Shown here: piece after piece, positions 1-13,900 of the stretch | Position numbering within the stretch: the stretch's first letter is position 1 | Layout of the letters: each line of letters opens with the position of its first letter | The notes under the pieces: model-generated | The model's database searches: none | The model's input: only the letters and a program-made list of their open reading frames with translations | What the model was told of the DNA's origin: nothing | Position numbers and translations under genes: made by a program | NCBI GenBank assembly: GCA_027574665.1 | Contig: CM050655.1 | Span: forward strand, 10,659,170 to 10,723,169 | Direction: 5' to 3' | DNA length: 64,000 bases | DNA from: Rhynochetos jubatus | Lineage: Eukaryota > Chordata > Aves > Eurypygiformes > Rhynochetidae

Positions 1-3000
1 CAGTTTGATGGCTATGATGGTGGTTATTCTGAAGCATGGGCAGCCAGCGAATAGGGGCTTCACACCTTTCACAGTGTCTCAAACAACTGGTTATACTCTG
101 GTATCTGTTCTTACAATGGGACGTCACGGCTGGTGGGTTCACTTCTGAGTCAGCCACCTCCTCTTTCCTGCCACCGCTGCATGGCCCGGCAGAGCAGTGC
201 TGGTCCCTACTGTGAAGTGGAAGGTCAGGACGGGTAACTTCACCTCTGCTTAGTAATTCTGTGGAACTGGCACTGGAACGGTGGGCCACAAACCCAGCGC
301 CATGAAGCGCTCGGGAGCTTAGACAGACAGAAGCAAGCCTCGGCATCCAGAAACAGGAGCCATTTTTAAAGTCTTCTCGGTAGATAAGGATGAATTTTTT
401 GTTCCCCTAGAACAAGAATAGAAGTTTCTTGCTGAAGAACAAGAAACCCATTTGGAGCCCCTTGAAGCCCTCAGTGGCAGCTTGCTCTGACAAGAAGCAC
501 TTGACACTTCGCAAGTGCTGTGCAGGCCCATGCCAGGCCCAGGTGTTGGTCCAGCTTCTGATACGTCAGAACTTGCGTGACAGCTCTTCAGCCTGTCAAA
601 CCTGTGTGTCTCTGATCTCATCCCCAGGGACAGCTTGTTAACTGCGGGTATTCTCGGTCCCCAGGGTTGGTCACGGATGGATGACAGTTTAGCGTGCGAG
701 TGCTGAAACCCTTTTTCACAAGTCTGAATCTCTGAAATTCTTATTGATTCTCCAGACATCAACAATCCCACATGCTCCTGAAATAATCTGACATGTGCTG
801 AGGAAACATCATCGATTAAGACAGTGACTAAGTCTGTGCAGAACAGACCTGCTCTTCCAGACATCCGTCTTACATGTGCCCAAAACCCTGTTTGAAGGGA
901 AGGTGATCTCCAACTCCTGTGTGGGAAGTCAAGCCACATCCTTACAAAGCCTAAGTAGAATCTCATGTATGACAGCAGCTAGTGAAATCCGGGTTCCTAG
1001 AACTCCTTCGGGCCTTGCGGCTGTACCATTGCCAACATCTTGCTGCACGGGTTTTGGCTAGACCCAGGAAAGAAAGAGCATTCCAATGGTGCTGTGTGCT
1101 CCTCTCACTGGAACGAGGCGAGCAACGGCTCAGCAACCAGGTGGGGCTGAAATCAGGCCCAGGAAACACACAACAGGGTTGTGGCATCAGCAAAAGCCGG
1201 TGCTGAGCAGAAGCAGCCTGAGCAGGTCCCTCCCCCGCTTCGCCTGCCACTTGTCCTTTGTCAAGAGCTCAAGCTCCTGGGCCAGGGCCCGAGATGGCCA
1301 CTTCCAGTGACCTCTGCACGCCCCTACAAACAGGCCACATTCCGTAGGGGTGCGTGGCATCACACCCCTGCTCAGTGCATTTCCAGTGCCTGGGCTTGGC
1401 CGCAGGGGCCTCCCCAAGCCAGCCTCACCTAGGCCTGGCCTCACGCTCACACTGACGTCGGTCTTGTAGAGAACTGGGCACGCACGGCGCGTTTGCTGAA
1501 GGTTTCTCCCAGGAAAAGGCACGGAGACCGAGCTCAGCTTCAAAGAGCATCAGCGTAACACGGGACAGGCCCAGGCTGAGAACTTCAGGCTTTGAACTCA
1601 GCCTTTGGAAACCTGTGTCCAGGGGAAATCCTCACGGAGAAGGGTGGGATGGCGTAGGCAGCTGTGGTTGCAGACCCGCTTCATCTGAGCCCAGCTAGCC
1701 AAGTGCAAAAACCAAAGCACATCCTAAGTGATTCTCAGAAGATCCAGAAAAGCTGAAGCTCCATTATACACGCTGACCAAACAGCACAAACCAGTGCTCC
1801 TGCGGCCTTCCGAAGGCTCTTCACAAGTGGCACGCGCAGCTGCGGCTGCGGGAGATGTCTTCTTTGTACAAACCTCTCGACACCGAAGGGTAACACCAGG
1901 ATGGCCCGATGTTTGCTTCTTGTGAGGAACATAAACATCGATTTAGTTCTCGCCACAGGATGAGTTGGTTTTAAACTATTTACGGTCTTAGACTGGCTGT
2001 ACAACAGACTAGCAAGTCATTCCAGAGTACCGGTGTGTCCCAGCAATTCTAACGGACGTCCTGCAGGAATACGTAACTGCCGCCTGAAGTCCTGCACGAT
2101 ACTTGGCTTTGCCTCACATCTGAGGTGGTACTCGAAGCAGCGTTGTAACCTACACCAAATAGGAGGAAATTTTACGACGACCTGGGACAAAACGGCTACA
2201 AATCTGTTCTTGCAAACCCTCAGTAAGACTCACTGTAATCTAAGGTATCACAAATAAAACGTGTTGGTTTGCAAGATGAAGCTCCATTTGAAAATCCGAT
2301 ATACCCTGTACAAATGCCAATCAGAGTTTTCCATTAGGAAGATGAATTTTTTCTGATTAAAAATGTATTGCCAGGTTTTAAAAACAGCTAGGGCAGAGAC
2401 TACAAAGTAATTGCATCACTGCTGTTTAATTTACAGTGCTCCACTGCTGCTGCGAAAGTACAATTTCATTATAGCACTTTCACCTAGGCAAACAGGATGG
2501 CGGTTTTAATGTGAGCTAGCTTTGCCTTAAAATTCCATGCTGAATGAAAATTTCCAAATATGAGCCAGCAAAGTGACACCAGATGGTACACAGCAGTTTA
2601 TGTAACATTACTAAACTAATTTTGAGGCTTAGTAACCTGAATTATCAACCTTTTGAACCTAAATTCATGCCTCAGAGTAAAGCAGTGACACAAAGTGATC
2701 TTACTCAAGTTTTCCTTACGGTTTGTACTTCGATCCCGTCGGACGACAGGCTATAAATTTATCAGCAGCCCAGAAAACGTCTCAGGCTGGAGACTTGATA
2801 ACTTTCTGCCCCGGCAATGCTTTCCAGAGCCACATGCTTGGGATAAAAGGCCAACACATCCATGGACACACCCTGCGGTTCTGTAACTTTGGCATCGTTC
2901 CTGAGGCAGCAAGGTGCATGCACAGCTCTGGAGCGGGCTCCTGGTAGGACATCCTCTTTTCAGTCTCTCTGTTCCTTATTTTCAGTGGTGGGAACACATT

Positions 3001-5514
3001 TAATCCTCCGAAGAGGGTACGGTGACAGAGCTAGGCAGTTCAGGGAAGAGAGCACCGCGCACAGTCAGCTGGCCCACCTGACCGACACCGAACTGTTGTT
3101 CCGGGACACAAGCACAGGGTCAGCTTTACAAGTGGAATGAAAATCATTTAACCCCGTCCCCACTCCAGGGTAACCTTCTTCCTCCCCACTTTTAAAAAAC
3201 TAACTGCGGAAACACAGCTAAATCATCCGTCGTACTACAGGGAATCTACGTAAAACCCGTTTTTCTTTCTTTTACTCCAAAGAGAGAGTCCAGTTTTCCA
3301 CATCACCCAATTTTGCCCTGCAAAAGTGGACTTCTTTTAGGTTTAGTATTTATCCAACAATGACCCTTCTTTGGAGCAGCTAAGAGACCAGAAGCTTGAC
3401 GAAAGGAAATGGGTACCACCGCCTGGGACCTGCTCTGTTGTTCAGCAGCCTAGCTTCCCACTCAGCCCAAGAAACCCCTCAGCCCTAACTCCGCCAAGCC
3501 GACGAAACGGCAGCTCAACAGGCAGCCGCAAAGCTGGGGGTTAGCACTTAGAGGTGGTTCGGAAGACGGGACGATGTCTGTCTTTCGGAGGTAAGGCAGC
3601 CTCCCGTGCTTCCCTCCCATGGAAGGCTGCTTTTCCCAGGGCCCCATCCCACGCCCCTGCATCCCCAGTGCCTGGTGTCGCAGGCAGGCACACCCTGCCC
3701 GGGGCAGCAGCCTGAGGCTTGACCCACAGCTGCAAACCCAGTTCAGTTTTCAGACCCTCGTGGCACCAGTAAATCAATCCGCCCTCGGGGGAGGGCTCCA
3801 AGCAGCTGCATTATTTACAGTGGTTTCACTTTTGTTTACAGTAAGGCTATCTGCACCTACTGATGCCGCAAACGCCTTCATAAATGCCAGTCCCTTAGCT
3901 AGGGTCCCTCTAGGGCAGGGAAAACAGAACACGTGTGAACGGCTCGCCTTCCACGTCGCTGAAGAACCCAGCAGTGTCCTTTACCCAGAGACAAATTAAC
4001 GTGCTACACAGAGGAGGAGAAGCAGCAGCAGCAAGAATTACACTGGCCTGGTTTTGAAAACACTTGGCTAGCAGGATTCAGGGCAAATTCCAATCTCATT
4101 ATCTTCAAAAAACCCAATTAACGAGCCACCCTGTAACGAAGGGCTTGGTGCAGAAGAACGGCAGCTGCTTAAGTCCATCTCTTGAACCCAGATACACATT
4201 TTTGTTTCCCTTGCCCTTCAAACGAGAAGCAGCAAAACACCACCACTGAAAAAGCCAGGTGGGCTTGCCTGGTAACGGCCCCAGCTAACCAGGCTGGCTT
4301 TGGCTTACTCAAAGGAGGAATTACTCGTGTCCAGGAAGGAAAAATGAGGGAAGATGGAAAATTCACTAGTGCATCTGACACCAAAACCATCTTTATCAGC
4401 GCAGTGAGGTACCTGAGCCTGAAAACGTGGTTAAAAGCAAGAACTCCTGTTAGAATGTTTTGCAGCAGAGAAAAGTCAAAAAATGTAGCACCCTAAAATT
4501 GGTGGCTCTTACCCCTTTGTGGTCACTGCCCAATCGCCTGCCCAGAGACGCCCAAAGCCAGCTCCGTGAGGCCAGCTTGAGAGAGCACCTCCAGCACGGG
4601 CCAATCCGTGCCGCACACGTCACGCCGCATGGCTGCCGTTGTGCCAGTCACGCGTTTCGCATCGGCCCGACCATTTCTGTGAAAGGCCACGGTTCCCCAG
4701 TCTTCCAGGGAAGCTTCACAATTGTCCTGTTAACCTGAAAGTGCTGACATCACCCCAAAGCATCCCCTCACAATACTTCCGTTACGTACCCGCCCACCAA
4801 ACAGCCAACAGGAGATGCTTTTACCAGACGGGGTGGTTTTTTTCATTTGCTTACGTAAAGCTGCATTTGCTTCCTACAGCGCCACGCGCTTACGGCACGC
4901 TGCTCCCTGTTGTGAACGCCAGCAGCTTCCCTGCGCAGCACAGAAGCCAAGTGACAGTATGCCGACGCTGGTTAACGGGGCAGTGAGATGACACATCGCA
5001 TTCGACTCGCTCCACAGCTCCTGAGTCAGAGCGTATTGCACCTGGATCCAGTGGTATCGAGCAAGGGAAAAATCCACCCGGAAAGTAAAGCCTCGCTCGT
5101 GTTAACGGAGAAACAGAGCGATGCTCGTGGTAATTTCCTCACTTCTCACCGAAGAGAGCAGCCACTGGCTTCCCCCACCACGTGAGAAGCATCACCGTAA
5201 CCAGACCTGACCCACCCCCCGTGCTTTAGCCCGTCCGTGTTATCCTGGCCGCAGCTCTTCAGAGCCGGCCAAAAGACCCACAGCAACCGGCGCGGAGACC
5301 CCCAGAAGGCACCGCGAGGTCGCGTGCACCATCCCCGGGAACGCCAAGGCTCAGCAGGTCTGACTGAGCGCAGCCGCGGGCGCCGGCACGCCACCGAAAC
5401 CTTCAGCACGCGCCCCCGGGATTCTTCTCCTGCCCTGCTACCACTTGGCCTGAGGCTGCCTTCTTCCTGCAGTCACTCCCAGCAGTGGTTTGGTGCATGT
5501 TAAAAGACAAGATG
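1..5514. other. Downstream intergenic region, nothing recognised
   Basis: This is moderately GC-rich sequence beyond the WAPL poly(A) site, with scattered short ORFs on both strands. The longest is 215 codons on the minus strand at 319-966 and resembles no family I know. I see no convincing exon, RNA gene or repeat. An AATAAA at 2253-2258 on the plus strand followed by GT-rich sequence is the only possible sign of a neighbouring transcript end, and it is weak. Confidence 0.5.
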
Positions 5515-5532
5515 TGTATTGAAAGTAGCAAT

Positions 5533-5538
5533 TTTATT
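5533..5538 (-). terminator. WAPL: Distal poly(A) signal AATAAA
   Basis: The plus strand reads TTTATT, which is AATAAA in the transcript. U-rich sequence follows within 30 bases (TTTCAATACACATCTTGTC in the transcript sense), as expected for a cleavage site at about 5505-5520. The AT-rich 3'UTR changes to a more GC-rich region just beyond, supporting this as the main end. Confidence 0.7.
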
Positions 5539-5549
5539 TGAGTTAAAAT

Positions 5550-5729
5550 TATTTACAAAAACCCAAAGACATACTTCATGAAACTGGTACAAACTATTTT
5601 TCCTGCCGTTGGCTTTTGCTCCAAAGATCACAGCTGAGAAATACTGTATAAAATAAAAATAGGATTGGATTCAGAAAAGTACTCTACTGTTCTAATTTCC
5701 AATTGAGAGTATTTACACAAATATTTACA
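5550..5729 (-). promoter_or_regulatory. WAPL: Cluster of three Pumilio-type sites
   Basis: Three exact TGTAAATA octamers lie in the transcript strand at 5550-5557, 5710-5717 and 5722-5729, close to the poly(A) signal. The octamer fits the Pumilio consensus TGTANATA. Two copies are only four bases apart. Pumilio proteins repress or destabilise mRNAs through such sites; action on this mRNA is an inference. Confidence 0.5.
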
Positions 5730-7663
5730 ATGGAAAAAAAGTTACTTTAAAACTTTAATTTGCAAGTTCGCCTCAAGTACCCTTTAATGCAGAGTTATTT
5801 GAGGGTCTAACACACAAAAATGCACTGCAGTTCACAGGGTGATTTCTCCCCCCACCCTCAAAAAAAAAAAAAAGATTCTGCATTTGTCAGTGCTTGACAA
5901 TTAGTTACATTTAAAAAAACTGTTAAACACTGAGGTAAATCAATTCCCAAACCATTACCAGTGTAACCCAGAAAGGTAGTTGTCCCTGCTTTCCCCCGTC
6001 GTCCCAGCTGTGGTTTGTTTTCTCTTGCCACCTCTCCACAGCCAATTTGAAACCCCGTTATGTAAGTGAAAACCGCTGAAATCGGAAAACTAGATGGACA
6101 AAATATTCACTCGTTTCCTCCTGATGCAGATCCTTGACATCCAGCTTCTCGCTCCCTCTCTCAAAGCTCTTCTACATTTTTAAACCAAGGGGAACACAAC
6201 CTCAAAAACTTTTCTAAGTTACACTGATACGCTAAGTTTTAGAAGGTGATGAGAGAAAACACAAAAAAGTATGACCAACATAGGATTTTTGCCGCTAATC
6301 AGTTACTTCCTTACAGAATTCCCAACAATCTGCATTATCAAAAATAGGAAGACATAGAAGGCAGCCACTGTATGTAAAAAATTTACAGCTGGCACTGATA
6401 CAAAAGCACGAGTTCGTAACTTTATACACGGAGATAACACAAGATCTAAAAGCAGGTTAGATTTCCTGTTATTTCCCCCTCATTATACACAGAGCTAATA
6501 TTTTTATGGCTTCAAGTTTTACAAATTCAATGGAACGACATGATGTAACTACCTATGCAGGTATTTTAAAATGTCAGTGAAGCAGATCTCCGAACAGTCT
6601 GCGAATATTCCGGACCACCTCAATAAAAATAATCAGCAATTCTGTTGGTCGGAACAGTGAGTGCAAGAAAAAAATGGATAAAAAGAGTCACGTATTTTCT
6701 GGGATTCTCTGTTCCACTCAAGTCTTCAAACACAATGCTTCGCTGTGAACTAGACCTCAGACTGAACAAAATCTTCGCTATATCAGCAATTTAAGGCTTT
6801 GTGTTGTATGCATCTTAACTGTGTCATACTACAGAAGAATGAGATAGAAAGATTATGTCAGCTGGAAACATTAATCCCCATTGGTGTTTTAGCTTCTTTA
6901 AAATCCTTCCCCCTACAGCGTCCGAGCTCTTGGTACTGCGCGTTACAAAACACACCTTGAGTGCTTCCCCCAAACAGATTAACACAGCATTTCAAAGGTT
7001 TTGCGTACGCGAAAACTACCCTGGGACCGAGTATCTTCTTTGTAATTATTTCCCCCTCCCCTTTCTGTTTTAGGGCACGACTTTTGACAGTAACTGTTTC
7101 TTCTGTGGATAACATACCCTCCAATGGCTTGGTGTGGGTGTGGGCGGGTTTGCATGCTTCTTGAACTACAAAGTGTTATGGTCTATCAGTTTACAGTACG
7201 TGGGCTGTGAGAGTTTTCGAACCGAGAAATAGTTCAACAACCTAATTTCAATCAAAACAGTATAAAAAATAAACTATCCAATCCTCGCCTCTTTGGATTC
7301 CAACAAATTTTAAATATAGACAGTAGTTAAAATCACAAAAGTATTTAAAAATTTATATTTTATGATTTTGGAATAATCTAGTAATAAAAAAAGCAAGAGC
7401 AAATTAAACTCAAATAGGAGCGGTGCTGCTGTCCAGAACTTCTTTATTAGAACATTGGTTTGATACCTCAGTAGCTAAGCTGCCTTTGCACCTGGCTGGC
7501 ACGAAACAGTGGCTCAACAGTAAACAGCAGTTGCACTATCAGCAGCAAGTCTTTCCCCTTGAAACTTGTCACGAACAAAGCAAGAAAAAAAAAAGAGATA
7601 GGGAGGGTAAACCCTGCCAAAAAATATTTAAATACTGCACTGCATCATAAACAGCATGGTTTC

Positions 7664-7669
7664 TTTATT
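7664..7669 (-). terminator. WAPL: Possible proximal poly(A) signal
   Basis: This AATAAA on the transcript strand is 233 bases after the stop codon. A second copy is at 7443-7448. Either could produce a short 3'UTR lacking the Pumilio-type sites. The sequence alone does not show use. Confidence 0.35.
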
Positions 7670-7901
7670 GACTTTCCTCAGAACCTTTTTCCCCTCATTT
7701 TTGATAGTTGCAGATTGATGTAGTAACTGTCTTTTAGAAAACGCTGAATGCATGGTTAAGAGACCAGGTAGCCTTAAAAATCCGAACGCGAATGACACAG
7801 ATGAACGCTCTTGGTATATCCTTCACGGACTTCTTTCACGACTTCTTCCTTTGTCTAAGGGTAGCTCCAGCATTAGAGTGCCTGCAGCGGAAGTTAAGTA
7901 T

Positions 7902-7967
7902 CTAGCAGTGTTCCAAGTATTCAATCACCCTAGAGATAGATTTCTGGCCTGTTGTTCCAACAGCACA
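7902..7967 (-). CDS. WAPL: WAPL last coding exon with stop
   Basis: The coding part encodes the last 21 residues, [20 protein letters not shown] then Cys, followed by the TAG stop at 7902-7904. The C-terminus is identical to the mammalian one as I remember it. The exon continues into the 3'UTR without interruption. The acceptor is TTTTCCAG. Confidence 0.96.
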
Positions 7968-10900
7968 CTGGAAAACGCAACAGAAAACACAAGTAACAAA
8001 CAAGCATTTGTAACACCTCTTCGAAACATCCGAAAGCTACGCTCATTTCAGCGCTGGGGTATTTAGTTAGGCATCAGTAAAAGCCATTAGGTTCAGGCAC
8101 AGGATTCACAAACGTTTTCCTGAGCAGTCACCATCAGAGGGAATGAAAGTAGCTTCATCCCGCTTACTGCTGGAACGGTGACAGACAAACGGGTTCTCAG
8201 CGCCTGAAACCAGAAAGTCATCCTGTGCTCTTCTACCGGCACAAACGGAAAGTGTTAAATGCTTCTAAAAAACCCAGTCTATGGACTATTAACAGAAAGG
8301 ACAATTACAAAAACATAGGTTTTAAATTGATGTATGTAGATATTACTTACAGTAAGATTCATAAAACTGAGAAATTTTTTGAGCATTTCGGTCATTATCG
8401 AGAAGTCCCCTTCAGGTAAGTACTCCCTCACAGTAGTCACATTGATCTGAGAAACAAAACAACGCATTTTCATTTGGGGAATCTCCTCCCAACACAGAAC
8501 TGCATCACGCTGCACGCGAGAGGCAACAAGAGGAGCATCTCCGTGGCATTATTAAGGTGGCTCTTGCTCTCCTCGCTGTGATTTAAGTCTCTCAAGCAAC
8601 ACTCAGGTTTATGGTGTCTACGTTCCTAGGAAACAACGGCTGCAAAACCCTTCTGTTGTATTTCTGTTTCCCCCCTTCCCGTTACAGACCAGCAGCAGCA
8701 CCACCACACCTCCCCAGGACCTACAAGCTTACCAAGAACTACACCCAGCAGGTAACATTCCCGACGCGGAGAGAATCCCCCGTGACAACTGCGAAGGGCT
8801 AGGAATTACTGAACTTGGTGTCCCCCCAAACACTGCAGCCGTACGGAAGCCAAGAGGTGCAGAACAGCACCTTAGTGACCCCTCCTGCCATCACGGCAAG
8901 TCCCAGCCAGCCTGAGGGCAGGTCTGAAGCTCATTTTCATGCGAGCAGGTGTTTGACAGGAGAGCCCACGCAGGTCTCAGCTGTCAGAGCCCCGCGTTTT
9001 TAACGGCAGCTTGCTGTGATGGATTTCCAGTCTGAGGCAACCAGCTAATACGGACACACACGATTTCATGCCACGTCAACAGAGGAACAAATGAAGCAGA
9101 CAAATAAACAAAAGAATGAGCAAGTCCAGCGTTCACTCGCTCATTCCAACGGCCCACGAATAAAGCCGGCTCTCAGAACTGCGCAACAGGGGAGCCGATG
9201 CTCCTTGGCCGTTCTGAGTAAGTGCGCTTGTTGGCCAAGACCAACAGCGGAGGGAGAGAGGCCGAAAAGGTTAAATATTCGCTTCCAACTGGTTTTGATA
9301 AACACAGCGATGTTCAGAAAATTTGTTTTGGAGGGAATACCTCTGGCAACATTTCACAGAACCGTGCACATCCCTGTAGCTCCCTCATGTACCAGCTCAC
9401 ATCAGCCCCTAACTTCATAAACCCGTTTCAATTCTGCACGACTGCTGCACTAAAAATCACACTGGACGTCAGAGCAAGCTATGACTTGTTCCCTTACTGG
9501 ACTCTCTTGGCAGAGGCAGCCGAGAAGCAATGCTGTGTAGGAGGCCACGATGCAGTCTTCCATGTGCTTCCCAGCGTGCTGAAGAGCTGTAAAGAGAGAC
9601 AAGTGAGTGCATCGTACTGTCTGGGCAGCTGGCACCTTTTCCTGCTTCAGCCAGTCTTTCACTATCACTTTTCGGAATTCCCTGTTCTCAAATACAACAA
9701 GCTTTCGGACCGAGACTTCAGAGGCAAGACACGAGGCAAACCCCGCACCTCCTGACCCAGCAACAGAAAACCAACGTTCCTTTGCTCTCATTACGTGGTC
9801 GCATTAATTGCCGTTTTAACACGCGAACCGTGTACTTCACGCACCGAAAATACAACTGTGTCATGTGACGCTATAACCCAGTAAGGCTTCCACCAAAGGA
9901 AGTTTATTGCGTTAAGGACAGTCATTAGCACTTTTTCCCTAATGACTCAACATTTTGGGGCAAAGCACAGACGGCTGCAGACACCAGTGGACGAAGGTAC
10001 AGAAAGGAGGACGTAAAGCCAGGTTGGAGAAAGGACTACGCTGCACCTCCTCTGAGACGGCTAAAACAACTACTAGAGGTAATACGCTGCACCTCCTATT
10101 ACACGACGAAACAAGGACAGGCCTTTCAGACCTGCCGTGTTTCCCAGAGACAAACGGCCTAACTCAGAAGTACCCCAATTCCTGGAACCAACCACCAGAG
10201 ATGCTGTACGTCAGGGCACGACACAGCTACCCGCGGTACCTCCGGTGGGGTGAGAACAACTCACACGCCACCAAGATGGGGACAGCAGCAGCATGCACGC
10301 AAAAGGGGGGCGGGAAAAACCATGAAAGTAGCAAGAACGGGCCATGACAGCCTGGAACACAACATTAAGGCAGGTAACTTCCAAGGAATGCTTCAGAAGA
10401 ACAAGATGATGGCCTAAAAGCCATCCCTTCCAGCATAATTCTTACACAGAAGGTCCCTCAAAAGGTTGGTTTGGTTTTTAGTGGTTGTTTTGGGTTGGCT
10501 GTTTAGTTTTTTTCTTTTTCAGAAGGAAATAATAGAAGATACTTCTAAAAAAATGAAAAGTAGCATAATTTCTTCCACTTCTCGTGTTTCAGCTCTGAAC
10601 TGCTCCTACGTATGATGTGCAGCAGTTTCACCAGGGGGCTGCGCTGAGGAAATCTCAGCCCAGGAGGCTGCGCGTAGGCAGGAAGCGGAGGCCAAGGTGG
10701 CAATTTATGCAGTCACAGGTTGCTTTGCCTTTCCCGAGCTCACCACAGCCAGGCCACGTACCTTTATTCAGGTCAAGTTCTTCATCATCTTCTTCCTTCT
10801 TGTCTTTCTCCTCAGTACTATCTGCCTTTTCCGTGGAGACCCACTGTATCTCCCCACTTGTCTCCTGCCATTCCCCACTCTTGTCATGCTGAGCAGTGGG

Positions 10901-13900
10901 AGCTTCTTTAATCAACTCGTCTGTCTGGCTCTCGGCCAGCTGTGCCGCTCGCTCACGCTCGAGGAAGAGCTGATGGGGAAAGCGCAGGAGAACTTCTGTT
11001 ATAAATTACACCCTGAAACACACTGAATTAATACTTGCAAGTTTATTAAGGGGTGAATGGTGAAGGGGAATCCAGTTAGCCTTCTGTACTTTTCTGAACA
11101 ACAGCCTTTTCTTCTTCAAAGGCGAAGTGAATTTACCCCAACACTGATGCTGCGCTCTACAGAACGGGCCTCCCTCCCGCCTGCCCTCCCCAGCGCTGAA
11201 CCGGCTGGCCGGCTCCTCCTGGCCATCGTAAACGTTTAATCGTTTTCTTTGGGACACTGCTTGAAGACAAAAAGTTCCTGTATTTTCCTGCCCACTTTTG
11301 TTCTCCACCAATCCTCATCTTCTTCTCATGCTAGCCTCCCCCCTTTCCTCTCTCAGATTTTCCCTTGATATATGAAAAGCAGAACTGTGGAAGAGTAATT
11401 TAAAATGACTTCTGGAGGACGTCACTGAACCAGCAACCTCACGGCGTGCGCTCAGAGCTCGTGAATTATCCCAAACCACAAGAACCAGTTCAAATACTGC
11501 TTTGCCGAGCCGTGCCCATTAAGATACTTCAGATGATTATGTTCATTGTTGATTTTGTTGTCTGCTGCTGGACAGTTATTTCACAGAGTTAAACAGCTCA
11601 AGCGTCCGTAACTTTATCCCCACTGAAATAAGGCGGCTGTCGTTTCCTTTCCATTCTTTTATTCTCCTTTGCACGGTGGAAGCCATTCACCCGAATTATC
11701 GGTGGGCTGGTTTTTAACAAGGCAGTCAATACAGCATTTGGGAATGCTGTTTCACATCCATAACCACTGCATCCATCTCTTACTGCTCTTACAAAGCATG
11801 ATACTTTCTAATGTCAATCTGAAGTTGCTACCTCCCCACAAGATAGTACTTAATAAATAATCTCTACAAACAGATTACGTAAGACGAGCAGGTCACAGGT
11901 TTTGCAGCTGCTTTAAAACAAAGCTAGAAGTAAACCGCTTTGGAACAAGAACACCCGAACTGTAGAGGAGCAAGAAAGCTCTGCGAAGCATGAGAGCAGC
12001 CTCCGGGTGTCTGTAACAGTGACACCACTTTCTGTTACCGTGAAAGCTGTTTCGGATCTACCATCTGCAGCCGCCGGTACAGAAGAAGCCAAGGGGGTGA
12101 GCAGCAGCTCTCCGCCCCCACCGTGCCCTACTGCTCCAACCAATGCCCAGAAACAACTCTGACACAGCTTCATTGCCGTGAAGTGCGAACTCTCACAGGA
12201 AACCCGCGTTTCTTACCTGCACTAAAGCCTGAACAGCATCGATCTGCCCCGTCATCTTCAGGCTCTCATCTCCTTCTCCCGCGCAGAACGAGTCGAAAGA
12301 GCACGATGTTTCCATATTGACCAGGCAGTGCCTATTCCGAGCACTGTACTCTACTAGATTGATCAAGAGACCCAATCCCTGCAAGAATTGGGGAATCACA
12401 GAGGATCACGCATTAGAAAAGGGATAAATCAGCAAAAAACATCTATCCACGTAAACCCTCTCGTTCTGAGCATCCGTAACTTGCTAACACACCTTTAGGA
12501 GACACCTTGAGAGACAGGGGGTCAGGATTTAAAGCATAAGGGGCAGAACTGAGATCCCCAGGTACTAGAACTCGCATGCAGGAATCTCCACGCCTCCAGT
12601 TCTGGACACGAGAACGTCCTGAAGATGAGATTTCATTTACAGATGAGGGATTCAGGTGTCCAACCTTCAGTTTATATTCTTAAAAGACCCCTCACACAGA
12701 CAATTTCCCTGCTGCTGTTTAGGCCATGCAGACCCACTTCATGTAAGCTGAGGCCAATCTGACAAAGCCTTTATCTCCAACAGTAACATCCACCTATTTC
12801 TAGCGTTGAAGAGACACTTGAAAATCAGACAATTTGCAGACTTTTTTAGCTAAATCCTTGTTCATCTGGCAGTGCACTGTTCCCACCAAACACAGGGAGA
12901 AAGGTTAGAGCTCAAACCCACCAAATCCTTACAGAAACCTCAAGTACCTCGCTAAGTGTAAATACAGCCAGTGAGACCTGTAGAGGCTGCTCCTTCGCTG
13001 GGAACCAGGGTAGTTGAACACCCAAGCAGGGGGCAAATCACCGTACGCCAAGGTAACAAGTACAACAGCTTACCAGCACCCGAATGTCAAATCTCTGTTC
13101 TTGAGGTAGGAACTTGGGAACGTGCAGCACACAGTTCATAGCTGTGCCTATCAGACCATCCTGTTCACCTGTCTTTGTACTACCCCATTCTGCAAACAGA
13201 AAGAGGTTAGAGGCTCAGTGCTGAAAACACTCACTGTCATAACCGTAAGCAGATGGGTAACACCCTTTTGGCCCCAACGACAAAGGGGACTCTCCTAGCC
13301 AAAGCACCCAACTTAACGCTAAACACTTGCAACTGCTCATCGGGTCTGCAAAGACCAATTAGAGACTACCGCGAAGCAAGGAGCTGCTGCACGGAACTGC
13401 TTCATCGCACGTACTGGAGAAAACCACCATCAGTGTAAGAACAGGGTTTCCGTTCACGTATTATTTGATGCTTTAACACAGAATACGCAAAATGTTGTTT
13501 GTTTTACCGTTATCGTTCGTAAGGTTGAGCAAGACACCGATGATGGCCCTCATGCAGTCTTCCACTGCTTTACCCACATGGTTCGTTACATTCTGGTGAG
13601 GCAGGGGCTTATTGTCCGGTAAACAGATACTGTCTTCAGCACGGTTGTATCGCTGGATCAGCTCTTCACAATGCTGCAGGGCTCTGCAGGGAGAAGACGC
13701 AGAACAGAATTACCTCCACAGCAAACAGGACATCCTACCCTTATACTCATGTCACCAGGAAAAAAGACCCCTGAAATACAGAGCCTGTGCAGAATTTCTC
13801 TGATGCCCAGTCCGTAGGGAGAGATAAGAAACTTATCACCCATAAAATCTTCCATGAGCTCAACTGAAATTGTGAAAACAAAAGGCAGGAAAGCTTTGTG

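Larger units (their letters stand above)
5515..7901 (-). other. WAPL: WAPL 3' untranslated region
   Basis: About 2.4 kb of AT-rich sequence lies between the stop codon and the distal poly(A) signal. I see no splice sites or coding potential in it. It includes a run of 14 A on the plus strand at 5860-5873, which is poly-U in the transcript. Candidate early poly(A) signals at 7664-7669 and 7443-7448 could give shorter forms. The 3' boundary is inferred from the signal; the exact cleavage base is unknown. Confidence 0.75.

Noticed and set aside
1..54. Frame from base 1 on plus ending GYDGGYSEAWAASE then TAG, as a possible gene end
   Set aside because: Only 17 codons are visible, with no upstream context and no certain 3' end; Gly/Tyr-rich short frames arise by chance. 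The AATAAA at 2253 is not enough support.
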